A stretch of 64,000 nt of DNA from Hyphomicrobium_A sp963817485 (GTDB taxonomy: Bacteria > Pseudomonadota > Alphaproteobacteria > Rhizobiales > Hyphomicrobiaceae): contig CAWFOR010000009.1 of assembly GCA_963817485.1 (NCBI GenBank), forward strand, positions 1 to 64,000. Direction: 5' to 3'. Every line of letters begins with the position of its first letter. Within the stretch, counting starts at the first letter, position 1. The notes under the pieces were generated by a model. It did not search any database, had not been told where the DNA came from, and saw only the letters and a list, made by a program, of their open reading frames with translations. The position numbers and the translations under genes are program-made. Below, piece by piece: positions 42,659 through 53,782 of this stretch.

Positions 42659-43384
42659 ATGATCATCCTTTACACCTTCGGCCCGTACTTCGGTCTGCCC
42701 GATCCAAGCCCCTTTGTGATGAAGGCAGAGGTTTTGCTCAAGATGGCGAACCTGCCCTTTGAGACCGACACTGGAGGCTTCAACAAGGCGCCTAAGGGCA
42801 AGCTTCCCTATATCGCCGACGACGGCGAGATCATCGCCGACTCAACTCTCATCCGGCTGCACATCGAGAGGAAATACGGCTTCGACTTTGACGCCGGCCT
42901 CTCCTCACCCGAGCGCGGCATCGCATGGGCCTTCGAGAAGATGTGCGAGGACCATCTCTATTGGGCGGGGCTGCATGCGCGCTGGATGGTCGACGAGAAT
43001 TTCGACAAGGGTCCGCGCCAGTTTTTCGATCCGGTCCCCAGCCCGCTGCGCCCTCTCGTCGTGCTCATGACGCGGCGTCAAGTCCGGCGCAATCTCTGGG
43101 GACACGGGATGGGCCGGCACACGATGGCTGAGATGGACCAGCTTGCGGTCCGGGACATTGACGCCATCGCCGACTTCTTAGCTGAAAAGCCGTACCTCAT
43201 GGGCGAGGTCCCATGCGGGGCCGATGCCACTGTCTTGCCCTTCATGGCGCACGCGCTTTGCCCGCTGTTTGCGACGGCAATCCGGACGTGCGCCGAGCAG
43301 AAACCCAACCTCGTCGCCTACCGCGACCGCCTGATGGCGCGATACTTTCCCGACTTTGCGTCCCAGACGGCAGCTTCGGCCTGA
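42659..43384 (+). CDS. glutathione S-transferase family protein
   Basis: 241 residues. N-terminal thioredoxin-like domain: MIILYTFGPYFGLPDPSPFV, MKAEVLLKMANLPFETDTGG, APKGKLPYIADDGEIIADST (P-Y-I, then D-S-T). C-terminal helical domain: AWAFEKMCEDHLYWAGLHAR, AVRDIDAIADFLAEKPYLMG, ADATVLPFMAHALC. The K-G-K-L-P-Y-I / D-S-x-x-I pattern and length resemble the metaxin/FAXC-like GST branch. Substrate unknown. Confidence 0.85.
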   Translation: MIILYTFGPYFGLPDPSPFVMKAEVLLKMANLPFETDTGGFNKAPKGKLPYIADDGEIIADSTLIRLHIERKYGFDFDAGLSSPERGIAWAFEKMCEDHLYWAGLHARWMVDENFDKGPRQFFDPVPSPLRPLVVLMTRRQVRRNLWGHGMGRHTMAEMDQLAVRDIDAIADFLAEKPYLMGEVPCGADATVLPFMAHALCPLFATAIRTCAEQKPNLVAYRDRLMARYFPDFASQTAASA

Positions 43385-43482
43385 GCCGGGCCAGTCGTAA
43401 GGCCGCCGGCCGCGACGTTGCCGCGGGGGAAGCGGCGTCGCGCGCCATTGCCGCAGGCCCCTGGCTTCGCTACCTAAGCCTC

Positions 43483-46443
<2,961 letters not shown>

Positions 46444-46488
46444 CCGCAGGCCGTTTCACCGCGACGCGCGGTCTACTAACATAGCGCT

Positions 46489-46695
46489 ATGAAGCTGACC
46501 CTTGAGACCGAGCAGGAAGACGACGGCCGCTGGATCGCGGAGGTGCCGCAGCTGCCGGGCGTGCTCGCTTACGGCGCGACGCGCGACGAAGCCATGGCAA
46601 AAGCCGAGGTTCTGGCGCTGCGCGTGCTCGCCGAGCAGCTCGAGCATGGCGAGGCCCGCCCGGTCGGGCTCTCGATCTCCGTCGCGGCCGAATGA
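46489..46695 (+). CDS. hicB: HicB-type antitoxin
   Basis: 68 residues: MKLTLETEQEDDGRWIAEVP, QLPGVLAYGATRDEAMAKAE, VLALRVLAEQLEHGE. E-x-D-G-x-W-x-A-E-x-P-x-L-P-G-x-x-x-Y-G-x-T is the HicB partial RNase-H-like fold. It normally neutralises the HicA mRNA interferase encoded next to it. Its stop overlaps the ATG of a damaged hicA. Confidence 0.85.
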   Translation: MKLTLETEQEDDGRWIAEVPQLPGVLAYGATRDEAMAKAEVLALRVLAEQLEHGEARPVGLSISVAAE

Positions 46696-46795
46696 GCCGC
46701 TTCCCGGCGGCGGTCCACGCGAAGCGTGGCTCTCCCACGACGCGCGCCGGGTTCTCGCGGCGCTGTTGCGGACGGGCTGGACCCTCAAGCGGTAG
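46692..46795 (+). pseudogene. hicA: HicA toxin remnant
   Basis: ATG 46692 overlaps hicB. MSRFPA-AVHAKR is followed by a 20-bp palindromic insertion (gcgtggctctcccacgacg), then in another frame RVLAALLRTGWTLKR and a stop. HicA proteins continue with S-G-S-H-x-x-L, which carries the catalytic His; that part is absent. The toxin is therefore inactive as written and HicB is an orphan. Confidence 0.75.
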
Positions 46796-46864
46796 GCGGC
46801 GGAGTGACTTACTCACCCGGCCGCAATCGACGTGACCCTTAGGCACAGATATGTGGGCGCGCAG

Positions 46865-47230
46865 CTACGCGCGGCCCGGCTCATCGAGGAAGCGCAGCAG
46901 CCTGCTCGCGACCATAAGCTCCTCGATCGCCTCGTGCAGGTCGTGGAACGCGCGATGTGTGTGCGTGCTGCTGTTGCGGAAGCGGCCCATGGCACCGGCG
47001 AACAGACGCGCCAGCGCTCTGCGAGTGGGCTCGTTCTCGGTCATATCAGTGAGCGGGCCTTTGTCTTGGTCGAAGGCCTGAAGCATGAGATTGACACCGT
47101 AGGTGCTGGTGATCTTCGCCACCTTACCAACCTCAATGTCCACGATCTTGTACGCCTCCTGGATCGCCGAGGTTGGGTGGCCGTTGGCGAAGTCAGTGTA
47201 CGGCTTGCCCCGCAATTTCGGATGCAGCAT
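46865..47230 (-). pseudogene. TIGR02391-like (Ymh) protein, C-terminal part only
   Basis: From ATG 47230: MLHPKLRGKPYTDFANGHPT, SAIQEAYKIVDIEVGKVAKI, YGVNLMLQAFDQDKGPLTDM, LARLFAGAMGRFRNSSTHTH, EAIEELMVASRLLRFLDE. H-P-x-x, F-x-x-G-H-x-x-x-A-I-x-E-A-x-K, F-R-N-x-x-x-H and the final A-S-x-L-L-R fit the TIGR02391 C-terminal domain. Full proteins are about twice as long. The sequence upstream is a dispersed repeat (47263-47351), so the gene is probably truncated at its 5' end. Confidence 0.6.
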
Positions 47231-47680
47231 GTCATCGCGGCAGGAGCGGCGCGCGCACGCGCCCGCAATCGTCGCCGCGCTCGTCGTCGAGCGCTGTTCG
47301 CGCCGCGCGCCTGTCACGATCGCTCCGCGCCCCCCGCCCCACACGCCGAGCACGGCGAGGCGCGACGCCGTCGGGCTATTATTTCCGTCGCTGCAGAATG
47401 ACCTGCGTCCCGGCGCGTCCACGTAACGCGTGGCTCCGCCACGACGGATCGGCTGAGCCGTGCCCGGTGCAACCTCAGGCAAGTCGCAAGCCCCCGCCAA
47501 CAAGCTTCCCCAACCTCGGGAATGAGCGAGGTACGCTCCGAGCGTGCATAGTCTCAGCTGCGCGCTAACTGTGGTCGCTCCGACAGCGACGCGAAGACAA
47601 GGGACCTTGTAAGGCTCAGGTCATCTTCGTGTCCCATTCCAGGTTCGAAAGGTACTCATGACGGAGCAGAGGAGGCAGTT
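47231..47680. other. gene-free stretch with dispersed repeats
   Basis: Holds the 89-bp repeat (47263-47351) shared with 48900-48982, and a short palindrome ccacg-taacg-cgtggctccgccacg (47420-47441) like the insertion in hicA. The right part (47560-47680) should contain the promoter for the following small genes. Confidence 0.5.
47263..47351. repeat. dispersed repeat, copy 1
   Basis: gcaatcgtcgccgcgctcgt ... ccacacgccgagcac; clearly homologous to 48900-48982 with a few substitutions and short gaps. It abuts the broken 5' end of the TIGR02391-like gene. Confidence 0.7.
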
Positions 47681-47761
47681 ATGCGTAAGACTTGTCTCAT
47701 CATCGCCGCCGGGTTGCTGCTGGCGCTAAGTGGTGCGGCGGCGGAGGCCAAGGGTCTCTGA
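47681..47761 (+). CDS. 26-residue signal-peptide-like ORF
   Basis: ATG 47681 has a strong ggagg site. It reads MRKTCLIIAAGLLLALSGAA followed by AEAKGL and a stop, i.e. an export signal with almost no mature part. It lies 16 bp before the YXWGXW gene. It could be a truncated paralogue, a tiny secreted peptide or a translational leader. Confidence 0.45.
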   Translation: MRKTCLIIAAGLLLALSGAAAEAKGL

Positions 47762-47777
47762 GGAGAGGAGAGGAACG

Positions 47778-48827
47778 ATGAAAAGCTTCCGCTGGCTCCT
47801 ACCGCTTGTTGCTCTTGTCGCCTTTGCAACGTCGTCCCACGCGGGCGTCTTCGTCGGCGTATCCGTCGGGTTGGCGCCGCCCCCGCTGCCGGTCTACGTG
47901 CAGCCGGTTTGCCCGGGCCCTGATCTAATCTGGACGCCCGGCTATTGGGCCTATGACCCTGACTTTGACGACTACTATTGGGTGCCCGGGACATGGGTGC
48001 GTGCTCCCGTCGTCGGCTACCTCTGGACACCTGGCTACTGGGGCTGGCGCGATGGCTATTACGCTTGGCACGCCGGCTATTGGGGCCCGCACATCGGCTA
48101 TTACGGCGGGATCAATTACGGCTATGGCTATATCGGCGAGGGCTACCACGGCGGTTACTGGAACCACGGCACCTTCGTCTACAACACCGCCGTGACCAAC
48201 GTGAACACGACCATCATTCACAACACCTACAACAAGACGGTGGTGGTCAATCGCACGACGGTGAATAACGTCAGCTTCAACGGCGGGAAGGGAGGCGCGA
48301 CTGCCCAACCCACGTCTCAAGAGAGGCTGGCAGCCGCCGAGCAGCACGTCAGCCTTACCCAACAGCAGACGGAACACGAGCATGGGGCGAGCCAAAACCG
48401 CGAGCTCAGGGCCTCATTCAATCACGGCAGGCCGACGATTGCCGCGACGAGCCACGCGGCGATGTTCACCGGGCAAGGCGTAGTGGCGGCGAAGGGCGTC
48501 GCAACGAGCCCAAAGACTCCCGTCACCGAGGGCAATCGAGCACTCGGGGCTACGCCGCAAAAGTCCTTCCATTCCAGCGGTGACAGCAAGGCGTTCGCGC
48601 ATCTGCCGCCGAATGGCGTCACGGCAGGGCCAAAGAACGAAGCGAACGCTGCGCTCGGACCTGGGCCGCCCGGCGCGGGGCGTGCGAAGCATCCCGACAA
48701 TGCGTCAAGGGCCGTCGCGCATCTACCGCCGGGAAGGCTTGCGGGGGCCAACGGCCATCCACCGGGCGGACCCCGGGCGCACCAACACCCGCACGACGAT
48801 AAGAAGCCGCCTAAGGACCAGCACTAG
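47778..48827 (+). CDS. YXWGXW-repeat secreted protein
   Basis: 349 residues, ATG 47778 with aggagagg upstream. Signal MKSFRWLLPLVALVAFATSS then HAGVF. Aromatic repeats of the YXWGXW type: PGYWAYDPDFDDYYWVPGTW, VGYLWTPGYWGWRDGYYAWH, AGYWGPHIGYYGGINYGYGY. A central Asn/Thr/Val-rich stretch and a low-complexity His/Pro/Gly tail ending HPHDDKKPPKDQH follow. Such proteins are cell-surface or periplasmic, possibly metal-binding; function unproven. Confidence 0.85.
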   Translation: MKSFRWLLPLVALVAFATSSHAGVFVGVSVGLAPPPLPVYVQPVCPGPDLIWTPGYWAYDPDFDDYYWVPGTWVRAPVVGYLWTPGYWGWRDGYYAWHAGYWGPHIGYYGGINYGYGYIGEGYHGGYWNHGTFVYNTAVTNVNTTIIHNTYNKTVVVNRTTVNNVSFNGGKGGATAQPTSQERLAAAEQHVSLTQQQTEHEHGASQNRELRASFNHGRPTIAATSHAAMFTGQGVVAAKGVATSPKTPVTEGNRALGATPQKSFHSSGDSKAFAHLPPNGVTAGPKNEANAALGPGPPGAGRAKHPDNASRAVAHLPPGRLAGANGHPPGGPRAHQHPHDDKKPPKDQH

Positions 48828-48899
48828 GCGGCGCGTCGCGCCTGCATGGTCGAGGGGTCGTCCAGCACGACGATCGCCGAGCCGTGCGTTCTCGCCCTG

Positions 48900-48982
48900 G
48901 CAATCGTCGCCGCGCTCGTCGTCGGCCGCTAATCGCGCCGCGCGCCCCTCACGACCGCTCCGCGCTCCACACGCCCGAGCAC
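48900..48982. repeat. dispersed repeat, copy 2
   Basis: Homologous to 47263-47351. It overlaps the 3' end of the minus-strand gene at 48949-49170, whose C-terminus seems to be cut short by it. Confidence 0.7.
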
Positions 48983-49170
48983 AGGCCCGACGGCCCCTTG
49001 CCGGTCGGGATGGTTCCGCAATGGCCGCGGGTCGTCACCGCGGTCATGCTCCAGTTGCCATCGAACTTGCTCGAGTTGCCGGCGAACTTGGCGGCACTCG
49101 CGGGCAAAGCGGAACAGACGATTACTGAAGCGGCTGACAGCGCCAAGGCGCACATACGATTGCCAATCAT
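48949..49170 (-). CDS. small secreted hypothetical protein, probably 3'-truncated
   Basis: 73 residues from ATG 49170 (gggga upstream). Signal MIGNRMCALALSAASVIVCS then ALPASA. Mature start AKFAGNSSKFDGNWSMTAVT, TRGHCGTIPTGKG resembles secreted Hyphomicrobiales proteins of the form F-D-G-x-W-x-x-x-V-x-T-x-x-G-x-C that are normally longer. The last residues come from the dispersed repeat, so the true C-terminus is lost. Confidence 0.5.
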   Translation of the reverse strand: MIGNRMCALALSAASVIVCSALPASAAKFAGNSSKFDGNWSMTAVTTRGHCGTIPTGKGPSGLCSGVWSAERS

Positions 49171-49216
49171 GGGAGTCCCCTTCGGTCTGTTGAACCGCAA
49201 CCGCAATCGTCAATCG

Positions 49217-49498
49217 TCAGTACGGGTACGTCGGGTACGCGCGATACCTGGGCTGATAGCCATAATAGTCGGCGTAGTACCCGCCGCCATACCCGTACGG
49301 CCCATAGCTGTAGCGCGGCCAGTAGTCGTCGTTGCCGCCGTAGCGATGCAGGTTTTCGCGATCCTGCGGGCTCAGGTAGCTTCCCTGCCGCTCCTTGGCG
49401 CGCGCGTTCTCGACTGCGCCGATCGACTGCGCCTGCGCCATCGAGGGCGCAAGCACCATAGTCGTCGCGACGGCGGCGACAGCGTGTTTCCATTTCAT
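49217..49498 (-). CDS. secreted Tyr/Gly-rich hypothetical protein, 93 aa
   Basis: ATG 49498 with aggagg upstream. Signal MKWKHAVAAVATTMVLAPSM then AQAQ. Then AVENARAKERQGSYLSPQDR, ENLHRYGGNDDYW and a Tyr/Gly-rich tail. The E-N-A-R-x(3)-R-x-G-x(3)-S-x-x-D-x-E-x-L-x-R-x-G core is shared with the protein at 60611-60868, so the two belong to one uncharacterised family. Confidence 0.6.
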   Translation of the reverse strand: MKWKHAVAAVATTMVLAPSMAQAQSIGAVENARAKERQGSYLSPQDRENLHRYGGNDDYWPRYSYGPYGYGGGYYADYYGYQPRYRAYPTYPY

Positions 49499-49818
49499 GG
49501 CCTACCTCCTTCACTGGACCTCGCAGGCTTGAAGCGTGCGACGCCTTCCCTGTAAACGCCGGGCTGCGACGGGCGTTCCGGCCACTCCTTGTGGGTCGCT
49601 GTCCGGGTCGCTCACGGCCGCTCACTCTCCTGTCGGTAGCCGTCAATCCGTCATATCGGGCCGCGCCGATCCGCAGTATCTTTGCCGCGTTGAGTATAAT
49701 CCGTTGCGGCGTGCGGTGCAGCGAGACCGTGCGCTCGTTGGTTGCTGTGAATAGATTCATGCCGAGCTTGTCGGCGCTGCGGTGGCTCGGCCAATTAGGC
49801 TGCTCAGGGAGAAACGCC

Positions 49819-50397
49819 ATGGCACAAGCGACTCAAGGGTCTCGCCCCGGACAAGTGATCTTCGACGCACTCGCCAGGAAGAACGATCAGCTATTCTGGG
49901 GCGGCGTGGCCATGGCTATCGTCGGCGTGCTCGCGTTGGTGTTCCCGTTCGGGGCCACGTTCGCGATTGCCGTGATGGCGGGGTGGCTCCTCATTCTGGC
50001 CGGCGGCGTCACGATCGCCGACGCGTTCACCGTCGAGGGCACCGGGCCGTTTTTCGGCGAGCTGTTGATCGGCCTGTTGAAGCTGGCACTGGGCGTGTAC
50101 CTCGTGCGCCATCCCGATGTCAGCATGGTGCTGCTAACGCTTCTGCTGGCGGCCGTATTCGTCATCGACGGCGCGGCTCAGCTGGCGTTGGCGTTCGAAT
50201 TGCGGCCGCTGGACGGATGGGGATGGCTGTTGCTCTCGGGCATTATCGCCATCGCCGTCGGGATTCTGCTTGCAGCCGAGCTGCAAGAGATGTCCCTCAT
50301 TACGCTCGGCATTCTGCTCGGCGTCAGCTTCTTGACCACCGGCCTTGCGCGGATCGTCCTTTCGAGACGGCTGTCCGCACTGGCGACCGGCCTATAG
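49819..50397 (+). CDS. HdeD family acid-resistance membrane protein
   Basis: 192 residues, ATG 49819. Six helices in three hairpins: LFWGGVAMAIVGVLALVFPF, FAIAVMAGWLLILAGGVTIA, ELLIGLLKLALGVYLVRHPD, VLLTLLLAAVFVIDGAAQLA, GWGWLLLSGIIAIAVGILLA, LITLGILLGVSFLTTGLARI. G-x-x-x-I-x-G-x-x-A-L-x-x-P and the repeated D-G/A-F patterns fit HdeD/DUF308. E. coli HdeD helps acid survival at high cell density; role here inferred. Confidence 0.85.
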   Translation: MAQATQGSRPGQVIFDALARKNDQLFWGGVAMAIVGVLALVFPFGATFAIAVMAGWLLILAGGVTIADAFTVEGTGPFFGELLIGLLKLALGVYLVRHPDVSMVLLTLLLAAVFVIDGAAQLALAFELRPLDGWGWLLLSGIIAIAVGILLAAELQEMSLITLGILLGVSFLTTGLARIVLSRRLSALATGL

Positions 50398-50475
50398 CCC
50401 GGCGCACGGAGGGCTAGCCCACGCAGACGGCACCGGCCGCATCGTCGCGGCCGGCACGCCCGACGGCTGTCTCGA

Positions 50476-51486
50476 TCAGGGAGTGGACTGCGGAGCCGCG
50501 TGCGGCGTCTGCTCTGCAGCCTCGCGGGCCTTTTTCTCGCGCTCGAGCTCTTCCTTCGCTTTCGCGGCCGCGGCATCGGCCTCCTCTTTGGCGGCCTTGA
50601 GCTGCGCCAGTTGATCGTTTGCCGCCTTGAGGCCCCGCTCGGCGTCATCCTTTGCCGTCTTGGCAGCGGCCAGCTCGTCGGCGAGCGCCTTCAACTGACC
50701 CTCGGACGTCTTGCGCGCGGTCTGCGCGGCGAGGAGCTGCTCCTGCATCCTCTCCAGCGACTGCTCCGCCGCGGTCTTGCCCTTCCGCGTCAGCGTCAAT
50801 TGCGCGCCGACGTCGTCGAGCGCGCGCTCGGTCGCCGTCTGGCCCTTGCGCGACTCCGCCAACTCCGCGCTCACCTTGGTCAGCGCCGCATCCGCCGCGG
50901 CCTTCGCCGCCTCGGCCTCCGTCTCGCGCGCATGCGCCGTCCTGCTCTCCTTCTCGATCGAGGCCCGGACGATGTGCGCCGTCTTCAAAGCGTGGTGGAG
51001 GTGCCTGTTCGCCGTGTGGGTCCAGGCTGCGAGGCCGATGGCCGCAATCGCCAGCGCGACCAGCACGGGGTTGAGACGAGAGCGCTGCATGGGTGGCTCT
51101 CCGTTGCGGAGCTTCAAGGCGCGCTCGACCTGCGCGCGCCAGCGCAGGCGCTCGATGCCGTAGACGGGAAGCGCGTTCGCGAAGCCGATCAAGCCGCTCG
51201 CGGCGGAGGCGGGATCGAACCCGAGGCCGCGGATGGACATCGTCGCAATGCGGCGGCGGCCGGCGAAGCCCGACATCAGCATCCCGAGCTCGTGGAAGAC
51301 GTGCTGTGCCTCGTCTAGCGCGGCCCGGCTCTCATCCCGCGCGGCCGCGAGCAGGCCCGCGGAGTCCGTCAGCCGTGCGCGCACGTCCTCGCGCAACTTG
51401 AGGAAGCGGCGCAGCGGGCGGATGCTCGCCGCCACCGCAATCAACGCCAACGCCGCGATTGCAACTCCAGTCCAAACCGGGATCAT
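50476..51486 (-). CDS. membrane protein with long C-terminal coiled coil, 336 aa
   Basis: Intact. Helix 1 MIPVWTGVAIAALALIAVAA, a 110-residue loop (RDESRAALDEAQHVFHELGM), helix 2 NPVLVALAIAAIGLAAWTHT near residue 145, then about 150 residues of heptad-rich Ala/Glu/Lys sequence (ERALDDVGAQLTLTRKGKTA, LKALADELAAAKTAKDDAER) ending in a Pro/Ala tail. A structural or tethering role is plausible. No homologous family recognised; coiled coils make spurious matches likely. Confidence 0.6.
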   Translation of the reverse strand: MIPVWTGVAIAALALIAVAASIRPLRRFLKLREDVRARLTDSAGLLAAARDESRAALDEAQHVFHELGMLMSGFAGRRRIATMSIRGLGFDPASAASGLIGFANALPVYGIERLRWRAQVERALKLRNGEPPMQRSRLNPVLVALAIAAIGLAAWTHTANRHLHHALKTAHIVRASIEKESRTAHARETEAEAAKAAADAALTKVSAELAESRKGQTATERALDDVGAQLTLTRKGKTAAEQSLERMQEQLLAAQTARKTSEGQLKALADELAAAKTAKDDAERGLKAANDQLAQLKAAKEEADAAAAKAKEELEREKKAREAAEQTPHAAPQSTP

Positions 51487-51684
51487 GGACCGGCCCCCCT
51501 GCCCGCACAGACACTACTCAGATGTTGCCGCGCTCCGGGCCCTCGCCCCGGTGACAGCCGGAGCCGACGACATGCCTGACGTTTGCGCCAAACACGTGGC
51601 TAGGCCCAGAGACGTTCTGCCTCGGGCATATGCTCAAGTTGTCTGACAGGTGGGGCGGAGCGCGTGACAGCGGCGCGCGGCCGC

Positions 51685-52387
51685 TCAATCGATCTTCTGA
51701 TACGTGTTGTCGAGATCGTCCTGCACGATCGATCGCCGCGCCGTGCGCGCCGAGCACCAGGTCGGACGCCGGCACCATGCTCTCGTAGCGCCAGCCCTTG
51801 GGTAGCTTCAGGCGTGCGCCCAAGCCCGGCAGGTCGTCATAGGACAAATTCTTGTCGATCATCTGCGCGTACGCCTGCATGGCGTAGCGCGTGCCGTCGG
51901 GAGCCACGAGCAGGAACACCGGCTTGCCGGTTTCGAACACGTAGCGCGTGTCGCGGTCGATCGTGCGCTCGCGATAGGGCTCCGAGCGCATCCCGAACAG
52001 GTCCAGGTCGATGGAGGCGCGCTCGGTGAGCTCGAGACCGCCCGCATCGATCTTCTCGCCCGCCGCCGTGTCACCGCCCGCCACGATCTTGTCCATCACG
52101 AAGTGGCGGGGGCCGTTGAGGAGGACCTTGATGGCGCCGAAGCGCTTCTTCATCTCGGCTTCCGTGATCTTGTCCCAGACCGCAGCCGGGCAATCGTTGA
52201 GGCCGAGCGTGTTGTAGACGGTCGCCACCAGATGGAAGCCCGAGCGCACGACGGGAATGATCTCGCAGTAGCGCGCGTTGCGCACGCCATCGATCGCATG
52301 TTGGGCGGGGTCGATGGTCAGGGCAGCGGCCGAGGCCATGCCGCCGGCTGCGAAGGCCGCGATGGCGAGGCTGCGTAGCGAGCGCAT
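51685..52387 (-). CDS. secreted hypothetical protein, one frameshift near the end
   Basis: ATG 52387. Signal MRSLRSLAIAAFAAGGMASA. Then GVRNARYCEIIPVVRSGFHL, VATVYNTLGLNDCPAAVWDK, ITEAEMKKRFGAIKVLLNGP, YVFETGKPVFLLVAPDGTRY, AMQAYAQMIDKNLSYDDLPG, KLPKGWRYESMVPASDLVLG. A slip near 51745 restores the natural end IVQDDLDNTYQKID at 51685. About 234 residues, periplasmic, two Cys. Homologues exist in many alphaproteobacteria to my knowledge, function unassigned. Confidence 0.65.
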
Positions 52388-52592
52388 GTGGTATCCCTCC
52401 GGAAAGGCGGGCACTTGCATACCAAAGAGCCCTTACGGACTGCTTGACCGCAGGCGCGCACTTTGCGGCATGCGGCGCAGCCCTGGTAACCGGGCCCCAT
52501 GTGGCCGGCGGTGCGAGTTCGCTTGTATTTCGGGGCGATCGATGCTTCAGAACGCGGCTGTCGTTTCAAACCACCAATCCGAGGAGACGTTC

Positions 52593-52721
52593 ATGCCCAC
52601 AATGTCCGACACGCGCCGCAAGAAGATCCAGGCCAAGCAGCGCAAGGCGGAGAACACCCGCAAGCGCGAAGCCAAGATCGCCAAGCGCGAGCGCAACGCC
52701 AAGGCCGGCGCCGCACGGTAA
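52593..52721 (+). CDS. very basic small protein, 42 aa
   Basis: ATG 52593 behind gaggag. MPTMSDTRRKKIQAKQRKAE, NTRKREAKIAKRERNAKAGA. Almost wholly helical and Lys/Arg-rich, likely nucleic-acid- or ribosome-associated. Ends 5 bp before the lipoprotein gene. Confidence 0.55.
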   Translation: MPTMSDTRRKKIQAKQRKAENTRKREAKIAKRERNAKAGAAR

Positions 52722-52726
52722 CGCCG

Positions 52727-53179
52727 ATGCGCCGCCGTTCGGTCGCTCCGTTTGCGTTGATGCTCGCCGGCCTGACCGGATGCTCGGGGCTAAGCTCTCA
52801 GGGCGGAGCCGCGCCGCTGCCGGGCGATGTCCCGGCTCCCGCCGTCGATGCCGCGACGCGTTCGACGCCGGTCGTCCCCGGCCGGCCCGCGCGCGTCTTC
52901 ATCTTCGCCGGCTTCGGAACGCGCTGCGAGCAGGTCGCCGCGCCCAAGATCACGATCACCGCGCCGCCGGCGAAGGGCGACGTCTCCTTCGTGCCGGGCC
53001 AGGAGACGACGATCCAGTATTCCGCGCAGGGGACTTGCGTCGGCCAGAAGGCCACGGGGACCGGCATCTATTACACCGCGCGGGCTGGGCAGCAGGGAAC
53101 GGACCGCTTCACGGTCACGGCCGCGCTCGCGAGCGGCGAGGTCGCGACGCGCACGTTCGAGGTGCGCATCGCCGAATAG
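52727..53179 (+). CDS. hypothetical lipoprotein with Ig-like domain
   Basis: 150 residues. Lipobox in MRRRSVAPFALMLAGLTGCS (L-T-G-C). A Pro/Ala spacer, then a beta-sandwich-like region: ARVFIFAGFGTRCEQVAAPK, GDVSFVPGQETTIQYSAQGT, CVGQKATGTGIYYTARAG, DRFTVTAALASGEVATRTFE. The pattern suggests an outer-membrane-anchored Ig-like fold. No specific family recognised. Confidence 0.6.
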   Translation: MRRRSVAPFALMLAGLTGCSGLSSQGGAAPLPGDVPAPAVDAATRSTPVVPGRPARVFIFAGFGTRCEQVAAPKITITAPPAKGDVSFVPGQETTIQYSAQGTCVGQKATGTGIYYTARAGQQGTDRFTVTAALASGEVATRTFEVRIAE

Positions 53180-53278
53180 CGGCGCGCTTGTCACCATGAG
53201 CGGCAGCATGACCCTTCATAGTGGCGTCGCAATTTGCTCATCTGCTCGACGCGCGGATACCCTAGAGGACCGTCGGCA

Positions 53279-53767
53279 ATGCTGAAGCGAGCGCTCACCG
53301 CGTTTCTCCTCGTGCTGGCGCTCGCCGCGGGCCAGGCCGCTCGCCCCGCCGCCGCTGTCGAGAACCTCGTCAGTGTCCCCAACGACGACCCGGAGATGGC
53401 CGCCGCCATCGCCAAGGCGCGCGCGTCCCTCCCCACATTCTGGAAAGATTGGGAGGCGCCCAAGGCCGGCGAGGAGGGCTTCGCGCTCAAGGTGCGCATC
53501 CCCTATGGCGCCAACAACGGAGAGCACTTCTGGCTGGTCGAGATCCAGCGCGCGGGCGGTCGCTACTCGGGCATCATCAACAACGAGCCGGTCTACGCCA
53601 AGCAGGTCAAGGCGGGGCAGCGCTACGAGTTCGGGGATGCGGAGATTTCCGATTGGCTCTTCATGCGCAACGGCAAGATGGTCGGCAACGAGACCATGCG
53701 CCCCCTGCTCAAGCAATTGCCGAAAGAAGAGGCCGACGAGTATCGCCGGATGATGGAGACGCCCTGA
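53279..53767 (+). CDS. DUF2314 family secreted protein
   Basis: 162 residues. Signal MLKRALTAFLLVLALAAGQA then ARPAAA. Core: MAAAIAKARASLPTFWKDWE, FALKVRIPYGANNGEHFWLV, GRYSGIINNEPVYAKQVKAG, YEFGDAEISDWLFMRNGKMV, G-N-E-T. E-H-F-W, I-x-N-x-P, I-S-D-W-x-F and the final G-N-x-T match DUF2314 (YegJ-like). Function unknown. Confidence 0.75.
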   Translation: MLKRALTAFLLVLALAAGQAARPAAAVENLVSVPNDDPEMAAAIAKARASLPTFWKDWEAPKAGEEGFALKVRIPYGANNGEHFWLVEIQRAGGRYSGIINNEPVYAKQVKAGQRYEFGDAEISDWLFMRNGKMVGNETMRPLLKQLPKEEADEYRRMMETP

Positions 53768-53782
53768 TCCGCGCCCTCGCCG

